From Bacillus sp. 7884-1 (GTDB lineage: Bacteria > Bacillota > Bacilli > Bacillales > Cytobacillaceae), in assembly GCF_002272245.1 (NCBI RefSeq), contig NZ_NPDD01000079.1:1-48037 (forward strand): a DNA stretch of 48,037 bases, read 5' to 3'. Shown piece by piece: positions 7,712 through 15,305 of this stretch. The position numbers were made by a program, and so were the translations under genes. The notes under the pieces are model-generated. The model was given only the letters and a program-made list of their open reading frames with translations, was not told the DNA's origin and did no database searches. The stretch's first letter is position 1. Every line of letters starts with the position of its first letter.

Positions 7712-9742
7712 ATGAAAAAGGTAGTGAATAATTGGAAGCGATGGCATATGAACCAATTAATGGTTCTCTCGTTTTCGCTTTTAGTTTTGGGCTTTCTAGG
7801 TATCGTATATGCTTATTCAATGGATTTAGATATTTCTTCACTTAAGAATGAACTTCCACAGGCAACCGTATTTTATGATTTGAATGGAGAGGTTGCCAGT
7901 AAGGTTTCAGCAAATAAAAATGAAGGTGTTCCAATCAATCAGATACCTGACTCCATGAAAAATGCAGTCATTGCAATAGAGGACCACCGATTCTATGAGC
8001 ATCATGGCGTCGATTATATTGGTATCACAAGAGCACTGATAAGGGATATTAAAGCTCGCGGTATGGTTGAAGGCGGTAGTACCATAACCCAGCAATTAAC
8101 GAAAAATACACTGCTTACCTCTCAAAAAACATTAAAGAGAAAAGTAGATGAGGTATTCCTAGCCATGCAAATTGAACGACAATACAGCAAACAGGAAATC
8201 CTTCAAATGTACTTAAACCAGATTTATTTTGGTGATGGTGCTTGGGGGATAAAGCATGCAGCACGAAATTACTTTGCAAAAGATGTCAAGGATTTGTCCA
8301 TAAGTGAATCGGCATTGCTGGCAGGGTTAATTAAAGCACCTTCTGCTTTAAATCCCTATCACCATTTAGAAAAAGCAACGCAAAGGAGAAATCTTGTTTT
8401 AACACAAATGAAGAAACAGGGATATATAACAAACCAGCAGTATGAACAAGCAATGAATGAAAAAGTATTGTTAAATGATAAAGGTGGAGACCCGTTCCGC
8501 GGGAAGTATCCTCATTATGTTGACCAAGTCTTTGAAGAGGCGATTAACGTATATCATTTATCACAGGATGAATTACTAACTGGCGGATATCAGATTTATA
8601 CCGAGCTTGATTCTACTATGCAGAATGCTATGGAGAAAACCTATCAAAAAGACGATTTATTCCCAAAAGGCACTGATAAAATGGTCCAAAGCGGTGGAAT
8701 ATTAGTTGATCCCAAAACAGGTGGAATCCGAGCCATTGTTGGTGGTCGCGGAGAGCACACTTTTAGGGGATATAATCGAGCAACTCAATTAAAGGCACAG
8801 CCAGGTTCAGCCATTAAACCGCTCGCGGTCTTTACTCCTGCACTAGAAAATGGCTGGAAAATAACCGATATGCTAAAGGATGAGCCAATGAGCTTTGGTG
8901 AATATGAACCAAGCAATTACAACCATGAATATGATGGGGAAGTTCCTATGTATGAAGCAGTAAAGGATTCAAAAAATGTTTCGGCTGTCTGGTTATTAAA
9001 TGAAATTGGGATTGAAAAGGGCTTAGATTCGGCCAAACGGTTTGGAATACCACTAGAAAAGGGTGATCGCAACCTATCACTTGCACTTGGAGGTGTAGAA
9101 AAAGGAGTATCTCCGTTGATTATGGCTGAAGCCTATTCTGCCTTCCCAAATAATGGAGTTCGAATGAAAGCCCATGTTATCAAAAAGATTGAAGATGCAG
9201 AAGGAAACATCGTTGCAGTATGGAAGGAAAAAAAGGAAAGGGTCAGCACAAAAGCTGTAACCGATCACATAAACACTATGCTGCTTGGCGTCGTTGACCA
9301 CGGTTCTGGAAAAAACGCTCAAATACCAGGTAGAGAAATGGCTGGGAAAACAGGCTCAACACAAGTACCAATTGAAGGAGTTAAAGGTGTTAAGGATCAA
9401 TGGTTTGTAGGCTATACCCCACAATTAGTTGGAGCGGTCTGGGTTGGCTACGATAAAACCGATGAAAAACACTACTTGAACACCACTAGCAGTGCGGGTG
9501 CAGCCATTGTATTTCGTGAAGTCATGAAGGAGGCATTAAAAGATACACCTTCAACCAGCTTTGATGTCCCTCGCATTGATGGGTTGATACAAAAGAAGCA
9601 AGAGGAAGAAACAGAAATGAACCTAGATACAATTGAAGAGCATTTTAATAAAGGTGCGAGAAAATGGGAAGAAAAATGGAGAAAGCAAAAAGAAAAATGG
9701 GAAAAGCGATGGAAAAGAATAGGTCCTAAGATGAATCATTAA
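7712..9742 (+). CDS. class A penicillin-binding protein (transglycosylase-transpeptidase)
   Basis: A bifunctional peptidoglycan synthase of 676 aa anchored by one N-terminal helix (about residues 16-38). The GT51 glycosyltransferase domain shows EDHRFYEHHG and GGSTITQQLTKN. The transpeptidase domain has the serine motif S366-A-I-K369, S420-K-N422 and K546-T-G548, so all catalytic motifs are intact. Start: ATG 7712 behind AAGGAGGAGCT. The last 40 or so residues form an unusual Lys/Trp/Glu-rich tail with repeated KW pairs (KWEEKWRKQKEKWEKRWKR). It resembles the B. subtilis PbpF/PbpG size class, but I cannot choose an orthologue from sequence alone. The gene is monocistronic with its own terminator. 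Confidence 0.9.
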   Translation: MKKVVNNWKRWHMNQLMVLSFSLLVLGFLGIVYAYSMDLDISSLKNELPQATVFYDLNGEVASKVSANKNEGVPINQIPDSMKNAVIAIEDHRFYEHHGVDYIGITRALIRDIKARGMVEGGSTITQQLTKNTLLTSQKTLKRKVDEVFLAMQIERQYSKQEILQMYLNQIYFGDGAWGIKHAARNYFAKDVKDLSISESALLAGLIKAPSALNPYHHLEKATQRRNLVLTQMKKQGYITNQQYEQAMNEKVLLNDKGGDPFRGKYPHYVDQVFEEAINVYHLSQDELLTGGYQIYTELDSTMQNAMEKTYQKDDLFPKGTDKMVQSGGILVDPKTGGIRAIVGGRGEHTFRGYNRATQLKAQPGSAIKPLAVFTPALENGWKITDMLKDEPMSFGEYEPSNYNHEYDGEVPMYEAVKDSKNVSAVWLLNEIGIEKGLDSAKRFGIPLEKGDRNLSLALGGVEKGVSPLIMAEAYSAFPNNGVRMKAHVIKKIEDAEGNIVAVWKEKKERVSTKAVTDHINTMLLGVVDHGSGKNAQIPGREMAGKTGSTQVPIEGVKGVKDQWFVGYTPQLVGAVWVGYDKTDEKHYLNTTSSAGAAIVFREVMKEALKDTPSTSFDVPRIDGLIQKKQEEETEMNLDTIEEHFNKGARKWEEKWRKQKEKWEKRWKRIGPKMNH

Positions 9743-9745
9743 TGG

Positions 9746-9774
9746 TAAGGCACGAAGATATTCGTGCCTTTTGT
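9746..9774 (+). terminator. terminator of the penicillin-binding protein gene
   Basis: AAGGCACGAA pairs with TTCGTGCCTT around GATA, followed by TT and mixed bases. Confidence 0.75.
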
Positions 9775-9813
9775 GTTAGAAATTTTTATAATCAATAAAA
9801 ATATTATAAAATA

Positions 9814-9838
9814 TGAACGAAATTAATACTTTCACGTC
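9814..9838 (+). promoter_or_regulatory. ECF promoter of sigma-Y type (autoregulatory)
   Basis: TGAACG (9814-9819) and CGTC (9835-9838) are separated by 15 bases. This matches the sigma-Y promoter described in B. subtilis (TGAACGC...CGTC) and lies about 50 bases before the sigma gene, so the sigma factor probably reads its own operon. Confidence 0.75.
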
Positions 9839-9891
9839 TTATACATAAATAGAAAAAGAGGGATAGATGGGGGAAAGAGAGGACAAGTGTG

Positions 9892-10449
9892 ATGGATCCG
9901 TTAATAAAAAGTGCAAAAGAAGGGGATCATCTAGCATTTGCCATGTTGTTTAAAGAAAATTATCCATTCCTTGTAAAGTATTTAATGAAAATTACAATGA
10001 ATCCAGATATGGCAGAGGAACTTGCACAAGAAACAATGGCAAAATGTATACAAAAAATTCATCTCTATAATGGTCAAAGCAAATTTTCCACTTGGCTGAT
10101 TTCCATTGCTACCAATGCCTATATTGACCAATGTAGAAAACAAAAGCGAGAAAACAAATGGAAAGGACAAGAAGAAGTTTATCGAAAGCTGAAATGGCAT
10201 TTTGAAAGCCGTAATGAGGAATGGAACGATGCGTTGGAGGCATTAGGTAAATTGCCAGTAGACGTTCGGGTTCCCATTGTGCTGAAGCATTATTATGGTT
10301 ACTCCTATGATGAGATTGGTGAATGGATGAAAATATCCTCTGGAACGGTGAAATCAAGAGTTCATAATGGAATTTTGGCGGTAAGAAGGGAGCTGAAACT
10401 AGGTGAAGAAACAGAAGGTCGTCATACTCGACAACGAACAACAAAATAA
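9892..10449 (+). CDS. sigY: ECF RNA polymerase sigma factor, SigY type
   Basis: The 185-aa protein has a sigma region 2 (FAMLFKENYPFLVKYLMKI, then AEELAQETMAKCIQKIHLY and FSTWLISIATNAYID) and a region 4 (PIVLKHYYGYSYDEIGEWM, then SSGTVKSRVHNG). Assignment to SigY rests on the two following genes, which match YxlC and YxlD, and on a TGAACG/CGTC promoter upstream. Start: ATG 9892 (AGAGG nine bases upstream); the GTG at 9889 directly before it is also possible. Its 3' end overlaps the next gene by 47 bases. In B. subtilis the operon continues with yxlEFG; here it stops after yxlD. Confidence 0.85.
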   Translation: MDPLIKSAKEGDHLAFAMLFKENYPFLVKYLMKITMNPDMAEELAQETMAKCIQKIHLYNGQSKFSTWLISIATNAYIDQCRKQKRENKWKGQEEVYRKLKWHFESRNEEWNDALEALGKLPVDVRVPIVLKHYYGYSYDEIGEWMKISSGTVKSRVHNGILAVRRELKLGEETEGRHTRQRTTK

Positions 10450-10753
10450 ACATGACTTGGATGCTATTCACATGATGCAAGAAGGTTTGAGCAAGGTGGA
10501 TCAATTCCCTGTCTATACTCCGGATCTCCAGTGGTTTGAAAGCATGGTACGAACTGAGAAGGAAAATAGCAGAAAAAAATTAAGGAAAGAACTATCCTTA
10601 TTTCTAATAATTGCATTATTTATCTTAAGTGGAATCATTGTTTCTTTTTATCAAATGCCAGTTGTTTTTATTTTCATTCAAATCATTACTCCGGTGTTTA
10701 TTGCATACTATACAATTTCTAGGTTTAGTAAGAAGGTGAAAATCAATGAGTAA
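10403..10753 (+). CDS. yxlC: YxlC-like negative regulator (putative anti-sigma-Y component)
   Basis: The 116-aa protein has a hydrophilic N-terminal half (DLDAIHMMQEGLSKVDQF...) and two C-terminal membrane helices (SLFLIIALFILSGIIVSFY and FIFIQIITPVFIAYY). This is the layout of YxlC, which with YxlD restrains sigma-Y in B. subtilis. Start: GTG 10403 gives the longest form and overlaps sigY by 47 bases. A later ATG at the MMQEGLSK position is an alternative, so the N terminus is uncertain. The stop overlaps the yxlD start. Confidence 0.75.
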   Translation: MKKQKVVILDNEQQNKHDLDAIHMMQEGLSKVDQFPVYTPDLQWFESMVRTEKENSRKKLRKELSLFLIIALFILSGIIVSFYQMPVVFIFIQIITPVFIAYYTISRFSKKVKINE

Positions 10754-10946
10754 TGATTACTCACCAACTCTGATTATTGTTGTTGCTGCTATTCTTTTAC
10801 TCCAAAGTATCTTTTTATTCTTAGATGCTAGGAAACGAAATCACAACTATTGGTTATGGGGAATCGTTGGTCTCATTCAAGCTCCAATGCCAACCCTTTT
10901 TTACTTAATATTTATTCGTAAAATCTTTCGAAAAAGGGCAGAATAA
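10746..10946 (+). CDS. yxlD: YxlD-like small membrane protein (sigma-Y antagonist component)
   Basis: The 66-aa protein has two helices (TLIIVVAAILLLQSIFLFL and GIVGLIQAPMPTLFYLIF) separated by DARKRNHNYWLWG, a pattern seen in YxlD and in phospholipase-D-N-like nuclease leaders. ATG 10746 overlaps the yxlC stop by 8 bases (ATGAGTAA), typical of coupled translation, and AAGGTGAAA is upstream. It presumably acts in the membrane with YxlC to hold the sigma factor; this is inferred from B. subtilis. It is the last gene of the sigma operon. Confidence 0.75.
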   Translation: MSNDYSPTLIIVVAAILLLQSIFLFLDARKRNHNYWLWGIVGLIQAPMPTLFYLIFIRKIFRKRAE

Positions 10947-10975
10947 GCAGATTGGAAAATTCTGAAAAATGGGAA

Positions 10976-11004
10976 TTGACATTTAAATAATCTGGTGATA
11001 ATCT
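10976..11004 (+). promoter_or_regulatory. sigma-A promoter of the leader peptide-bmrCD unit
   Basis: Perfect TTGACA at 10976-10981, a 17-base spacer and TAATCT at 10999-11004. It lies 38 bases before the leader peptide start codon. Confidence 0.75.
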
Positions 11005-11042
11005 AACAAAGGATGAAAAAAAAGGAAAAGGAGGGTTACGAG

Positions 11043-11117
11043 ATGATTGTACTACACAGCACTTTATCAGCAACTGAATACTTGAATGTAACCTGCTCCA
11101 TTATGATCTCTTTTTAA
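11043..11117 (+). CDS. 24-aa leader peptide of the bmrCD attenuator (BmrB-like position)
   Basis: ATG 11043 has an excellent ribosome site (AAGGAGGGTTACGAG) and encodes 24 residues beginning MIVLHSTLSATEYLNVTC and ending at TAA 11115-11117. It lies between a sigma-A promoter and an intrinsic terminator upstream of the multidrug ABC genes, the position of the BmrB leader peptide in B. subtilis, though shorter. Bases 11088-11095 (GTAACCTG, codons 16-18) can pair with CAGGTTGC (11153-11160) in the 5' arm of the terminator. A ribosome slowed early in the leader would therefore allow an antiterminator. The peptide sequence itself may matter little; the act of translating it is the likely signal. 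Confidence 0.75.
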   Translation: MIVLHSTLSATEYLNVTCSIMISF

Positions 11118-11148
11118 TTAGTCCGTATTTTAATTAGATGATAATCAA

Positions 11149-11190
11149 AACACAGGTTGCGTTCTTTTCGTACGTAACGTGTGTTTTTTT
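11149..11190 (+). terminator. attenuator terminator upstream of bmrC
   Basis: AACACAGGTTGCGT pairs with ACGTAACGTGTGTT (14 positions, one mismatch and one G-T pair), followed by T residues. Its 5' arm competes for pairing with the leader peptide coding region. Confidence 0.82.
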
Positions 11191-11263
11191 GTCTCTTTTT
11201 TTAGTTTTGAGGCATACTGCACTATTGCGGTATGTCTTTTTCTTTTGCATAGGGGGGAACAGT

Positions 11264-13021
11264 ATGTTTTCGGTTTTAAAGAAATTGAGTTGGTTTTTTA
11301 AAGAATATTGGAAGCGTTATGTCATTGCCATTTCCTTATTAATTCTAGTTGGAATCTTAGATGTAGTACCGCCTAAATTAATTGGTATGGCCATTGATGA
11401 TATTCAGGTTGGCGAAATGAGTAATGGGAAAATAGGAAAATATGTGGGTTATCTTTTCTTAATAATGGTTTTTTCATATGGAATAACCTACGTTTGGATG
11501 TATAAATTATTTGGCGGTGCCTTTCTTGTAGAAAGAAAGTTAAGATCGAGGTTTATGAAACATTTATTAAAAATGTCTCCAACCTTTTATGAAAAAAATC
11601 GAACGGGCGATTTAATGGCGAGAGCAACAAATGACCTAAAGGCAATATCTATTACCGCAGGCTTTGGGATATTGACGCTAGTCGATTCAAGCGTCTGGAT
11701 GCTTACGCTAATCATTACCATGGGACTATTAATTAGCTGGAAGCTAACGATTGCAGCAATCCTGCCTCTTCCGATTATGGCTTATATCATGCAAATTTAC
11801 GGGAATAGAATTCATAAGCGCTTTATGGAAGCACAGGATGCGTTCGGGGAGTTAAATGACCGCGTTTTGGAATCTGTTGCAGGTGTTAGAGTTATCCGTG
11901 CCTACGTTCAGGAAGAGGCAGATGGCAGAAGGTTCCACCAATTAACAGAGGATGTCTTTGAAAAAAATATCAAGGTTGCAAGGATAGACTCTTTATTTGA
12001 CCCAACAGTAAAAATACTGGTCGGATTAAGCTATATGATTGGTCTTGGTTATGGTGCCTATTTAGTCTTTAATCAGGCTATAACCTTAGGTGATCTTGTT
12101 GCCTTCAATGTCTATTTAGGGATGCTAATTTGGCCGATGTTCGCGATAGGCGAATTAATTAATATCATGCAGCGGGGAAATGCATCCTTAGATCGGGTAA
12201 ATGAAACTCTTTCCTTTCAGGAGACCGTGGAGAATCCTGCCCAGCCTATTAAGGTAGAAAATCCAGAGCGGATTGATTTTGAAAAGGTAACGTTTCGATA
12301 TCCTTCATCTAAGGAGGATAATTTAACGAATATTTCTGTACAATTACTCCAGGGGCAGACATTAGGTATTGTTGGAAAAACAGGAAGTGGAAAAACAACA
12401 TTTATTAAACAGTTGTTAAGACAATATCCTCTTGGAAGTGGAGACCTTTCCATCTCAGGTGTTCCGCTTAAAGAGCAGACACTGCATCAAGTTCGTAAAT
12501 GGATTGGTTATGTACCTCAGGACCATGTCCTTTTTTCAAAAAGTGTAAAAGAAAATATTCTTTTTGGGAACAGTCAAGCAACCGAAGAAGAATTGGAGAA
12601 GGCCATCGACTTATCTGCACTAAGAAAGGATTTAGAAATGCTCCCAGAAGGGTTAAAAACTCTTGTGGGTGAAAAAGGAGTCGCACTTTCTGGTGGTCAA
12701 AAGCAAAGAATTTCAATCGCACGTGCGCTAATAAGAAATCCTGAAATCCTTATTCTTGATGATTCCTTGTCTGCAGTTGATGCAAAAACAGAAAAGAGAA
12801 TCATTGACAATATTCGTGAAATACGAAAAGACAAAACAACCATTATCACGACTCACCGAATGACAGCCGTTCAACATGCAGACCAAATCCTTGTTCTTGA
12901 TGATGGCAAGATCATTGAAGAAGGAACTCATGAACAGCTGCTTGCTAGGGATGGCTGGTATAAAGAACAATATTTACGACAACAAGTTGAAAATATTCTT
13001 GAAGAGGAGGTGACGGCATGA
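11264..13021 (+). CDS. bmrC: heterodimeric multidrug ABC exporter subunit BmrC (YheI)
   Basis: The 585-aa half-transporter has six membrane helices (about residues 20-310) and an ATPase domain: Walker A GKTGSGKTT at 371-379, signature LSGGQ, and Walker B ILILDDS with Asp500 where the catalytic Glu normally sits. This non-canonical residue is known for BmrC and marks the degenerate partner of the pair. Start: ATG 11264 with AGGGGGGAAC upstream, giving exactly the length of B. subtilis YheI; an upstream opening at 11138 would read through the terminator. It overlaps bmrD by 4 bases. The attenuator upstream suggests induction by antibiotics that slow translation. Confidence 0.92.
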   Translation: MFSVLKKLSWFFKEYWKRYVIAISLLILVGILDVVPPKLIGMAIDDIQVGEMSNGKIGKYVGYLFLIMVFSYGITYVWMYKLFGGAFLVERKLRSRFMKHLLKMSPTFYEKNRTGDLMARATNDLKAISITAGFGILTLVDSSVWMLTLIITMGLLISWKLTIAAILPLPIMAYIMQIYGNRIHKRFMEAQDAFGELNDRVLESVAGVRVIRAYVQEEADGRRFHQLTEDVFEKNIKVARIDSLFDPTVKILVGLSYMIGLGYGAYLVFNQAITLGDLVAFNVYLGMLIWPMFAIGELINIMQRGNASLDRVNETLSFQETVENPAQPIKVENPERIDFEKVTFRYPSSKEDNLTNISVQLLQGQTLGIVGKTGSGKTTFIKQLLRQYPLGSGDLSISGVPLKEQTLHQVRKWIGYVPQDHVLFSKSVKENILFGNSQATEEELEKAIDLSALRKDLEMLPEGLKTLVGEKGVALSGGQKQRISIARALIRNPEILILDDSLSAVDAKTEKRIIDNIREIRKDKTTIITTHRMTAVQHADQILVLDDGKIIEEGTHEQLLARDGWYKEQYLRQQVENILEEEVTA

Positions 13022-15033
13022 GTACAGGCCGGCGATTAACCCAGTATGCCTTAAACTACAAAAAAATCATTATTGCTGCACTATTCATGCTGAGCATTTC
13101 CGTAGCTACTGATTTGGCAGGTCCATTCATTGCAAAAAATATTATCGATGAACACATTTTAGGCATCGAGTCCGTTTGGTATGAGAGTAATGAGGGAAAT
13201 AACACAGTAGAATATAACGAGCAATTTTATAAGAAAGAAAAGAACTTCTCCAACGGTGAAGAAAAGGGGAAGGAAGTTAGAATTTTGCAGGTTGGAGCAA
13301 AGTTTGTCATTGTGGAAGAAAAGATTGAATTCGATGGGAAAAGAACATTTGAAAATGGAATCATAACACTTCAAAAAGGAACGAAGAAGGTTGAATATGA
13401 CGCAAAGGAATTTACCAATCGGGAGATATTGGCGTTCTATCAACTGGAGATTCCAGGGATTATTAAACTGCTGATAATTTATTTCTGTCTTTTAGTGATA
13501 TCTGCTATTTTCCAATATGGACAGCGGTTCCTGCTGCAGAAGTCAGCAAATCGGATCATTCAAAAAATGCGGGAGGATGTATACGGCCAAATCCAACGGC
13601 TTCCAATCCAATACTTTGATAATCTTCCGGCTGGAAAAGTGGTTGCTAGGATTACGAATGATACAGAAGCAATACGTGAATTATATGTGACTGTATTAGC
13701 CCAATTTTTCACCAGTGCTATTTATATCACAGGAATATATGCGGCCTTATTTATCTTAGATGTGAAGCTGGCTGCCATTTGTTTATTACTTTTGCCAATC
13801 CTTTATGGATGGATGTTATTATATCGAAAGTTTGCTTCAAAATACAATCACGTTATCCGCTCTCGAATAAGTGATATCAATGCGACTATTAATGAATCAA
13901 TCGGCGGTATGAGTATTATTCAAGCCTTTCGAAGGGAAAAAGAGACTGAAAAGGAATTCGAAAAGCTTAATACAGAGCATTTTGCTTATCAAAATAAATT
14001 ATTAAGCTTAAATGCTTTAACTTCCCATAATTTAGTGGGGGTTCTTAGAAATCTCGTATTTGTAGCTTTCATTTGGTACTTTGGGGGTCAGTCGTTAAAT
14101 CCCGCTTCTGTCATTTCTCTCGGTGTACTCTATGCTTTTGTTGATTACATTAATCGTCTTTTTCAGCCTGTACAGGGAATTGTCAATCAATTAGCCAATT
14201 TGGAAACGGCACTCGTTGCAGGTGAAAGAGTGTTCACGCTAATGGATGAACAAGGAGAAAATGTAAGTGCAGACCGAATCGAAAGATTTCAGGGCAATGT
14301 ACAATTTGAGCATGTGTCGTTTGGATACAAAGAGGGTGAGTATGTGCTTAAAGATATTCACTTTGAAGCTAAGCAGGGGCAGACGGTTGCACTTGTTGGA
14401 CACACCGGATCTGGAAAGAGCTCGATTATGAATTTGCTCTTCCGTTTCTATGATAGTCAAAAGGGTAAAATCCTAATTGATGGCAAGGATATTGTCAGCA
14501 TTCCACGTCAGACGATTCGAAATCATATGGGAATTGTGTTACAGGATCCATACTTGTTTACTGGCACGATTGCCTCAAATGTCAGCCTTAACGAGCCATC
14601 CATAACAAGGAAAATGGTGGAAAAGGCTTTAAAGGATGTTGGGGCAGATAAAGTCTTTAAAAACTTGGAAAATGGATATGATGAACCTGTAATCGAAAAA
14701 GGAAGTACCCTATCTAGCGGGCAGCGCCAGTTAATTTCCTTTGCTAGAGCACTAGCATTTAATCCGGCAATCTTAATTCTAGATGAAGCCACATCGAGTA
14801 TTGATACAGAAACTGAAGCCATTATTCAAGAGGCTATGGACGTCTTGAAAAAAGGAAGAACCACTTTTATTATTGCGCACAGGTTATCCACTATTCGGAA
14901 CGCTGACCAAATTCTTGTTCTAGACCGCGGGAAGATTGTCGAGCGCGGCACACATGAAGAATTGATGTTAGTAAACGGAAAGTATTATCAATTGTATGAA
15001 CTTCAAAAAGGCAGTGCTGAGTTGGCTGGGTGA
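13018..15033 (+). CDS. bmrD: heterodimeric multidrug ABC exporter subunit BmrD (YheH)
   Basis: The 671-aa half-transporter pairs with BmrC. It has six membrane helices and a hydrophilic insertion of about 90 residues between helices 1 and 2 (roughly 48-140), rich in Glu and Lys, typical of YheH. The ATPase domain has Walker A GHTGSGKSS, an atypical signature LSSGQ, and Walker B ILILDEATSSID with catalytic Glu590. So one composite ATP site is canonical (BmrD Walker motifs with BmrC LSGGQ) and one is degenerate. The start ATG overlaps the bmrC stop (ATGA) with GAGGAGGTGACGGC upstream. No clear terminator follows. Confidence 0.92.
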   Translation: MSTGRRLTQYALNYKKIIIAALFMLSISVATDLAGPFIAKNIIDEHILGIESVWYESNEGNNTVEYNEQFYKKEKNFSNGEEKGKEVRILQVGAKFVIVEEKIEFDGKRTFENGIITLQKGTKKVEYDAKEFTNREILAFYQLEIPGIIKLLIIYFCLLVISAIFQYGQRFLLQKSANRIIQKMREDVYGQIQRLPIQYFDNLPAGKVVARITNDTEAIRELYVTVLAQFFTSAIYITGIYAALFILDVKLAAICLLLLPILYGWMLLYRKFASKYNHVIRSRISDINATINESIGGMSIIQAFRREKETEKEFEKLNTEHFAYQNKLLSLNALTSHNLVGVLRNLVFVAFIWYFGGQSLNPASVISLGVLYAFVDYINRLFQPVQGIVNQLANLETALVAGERVFTLMDEQGENVSADRIERFQGNVQFEHVSFGYKEGEYVLKDIHFEAKQGQTVALVGHTGSGKSSIMNLLFRFYDSQKGKILIDGKDIVSIPRQTIRNHMGIVLQDPYLFTGTIASNVSLNEPSITRKMVEKALKDVGADKVFKNLENGYDEPVIEKGSTLSSGQRQLISFARALAFNPAILILDEATSSIDTETEAIIQEAMDVLKKGRTTFIIAHRLSTIRNADQILVLDRGKIVERGTHEELMLVNGKYYQLYELQKGSAELAG

Positions 15034-15151
15034 ATGTTCACAGAAACTTCACAAATTTACTGATAACCTGTTATTTTTATCACATATAAAACTCCTTTAT
15101 TATGATATTTTAAATGTGTTTAAGCTTTTCCATAATAAAGGGGTGGATTAG

Positions 15152-15235
15152 ATGGCAGATTATTCAATTGTTAATATTATTGGCAGTCTCTTAATTCTTT
15201 CGTACTATATCGGTTATATTGTTGTTAAACATTAA
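15152..15235 (+). CDS. 27-aa single-helix membrane peptide
   Basis: ATG 15152 is preceded by AAAGGGGTGGATTAG and encodes [19 protein letters not shown]... ending VVKH, a single hydrophobic helix with a short charged end. A strong terminator overlaps its stop codon, so it is a complete free-standing transcription unit 118 bases after bmrD. I do not recognise it. Such peptides are often sporulation or stress products, but nothing here proves that. Confidence 0.6.
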   Translation: MADYSIVNIIGSLLILSYYIGYIVVKH

Positions 15236-15263
15236 ACTGCAGACAAATGTCTGTAGTTTTTTT
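15234..15263 (+). terminator. terminator after the 27-aa peptide gene
   Basis: ACTGCAGACA pairs with TGTCTGTAGT (one G-T pair) around a short AA loop, followed by a run of T. Confidence 0.82.
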
Positions 15264-15305
15264 CTTTTTATTGGGAATATATATGATAGTGAGGTGAGAG
15301 CATTT

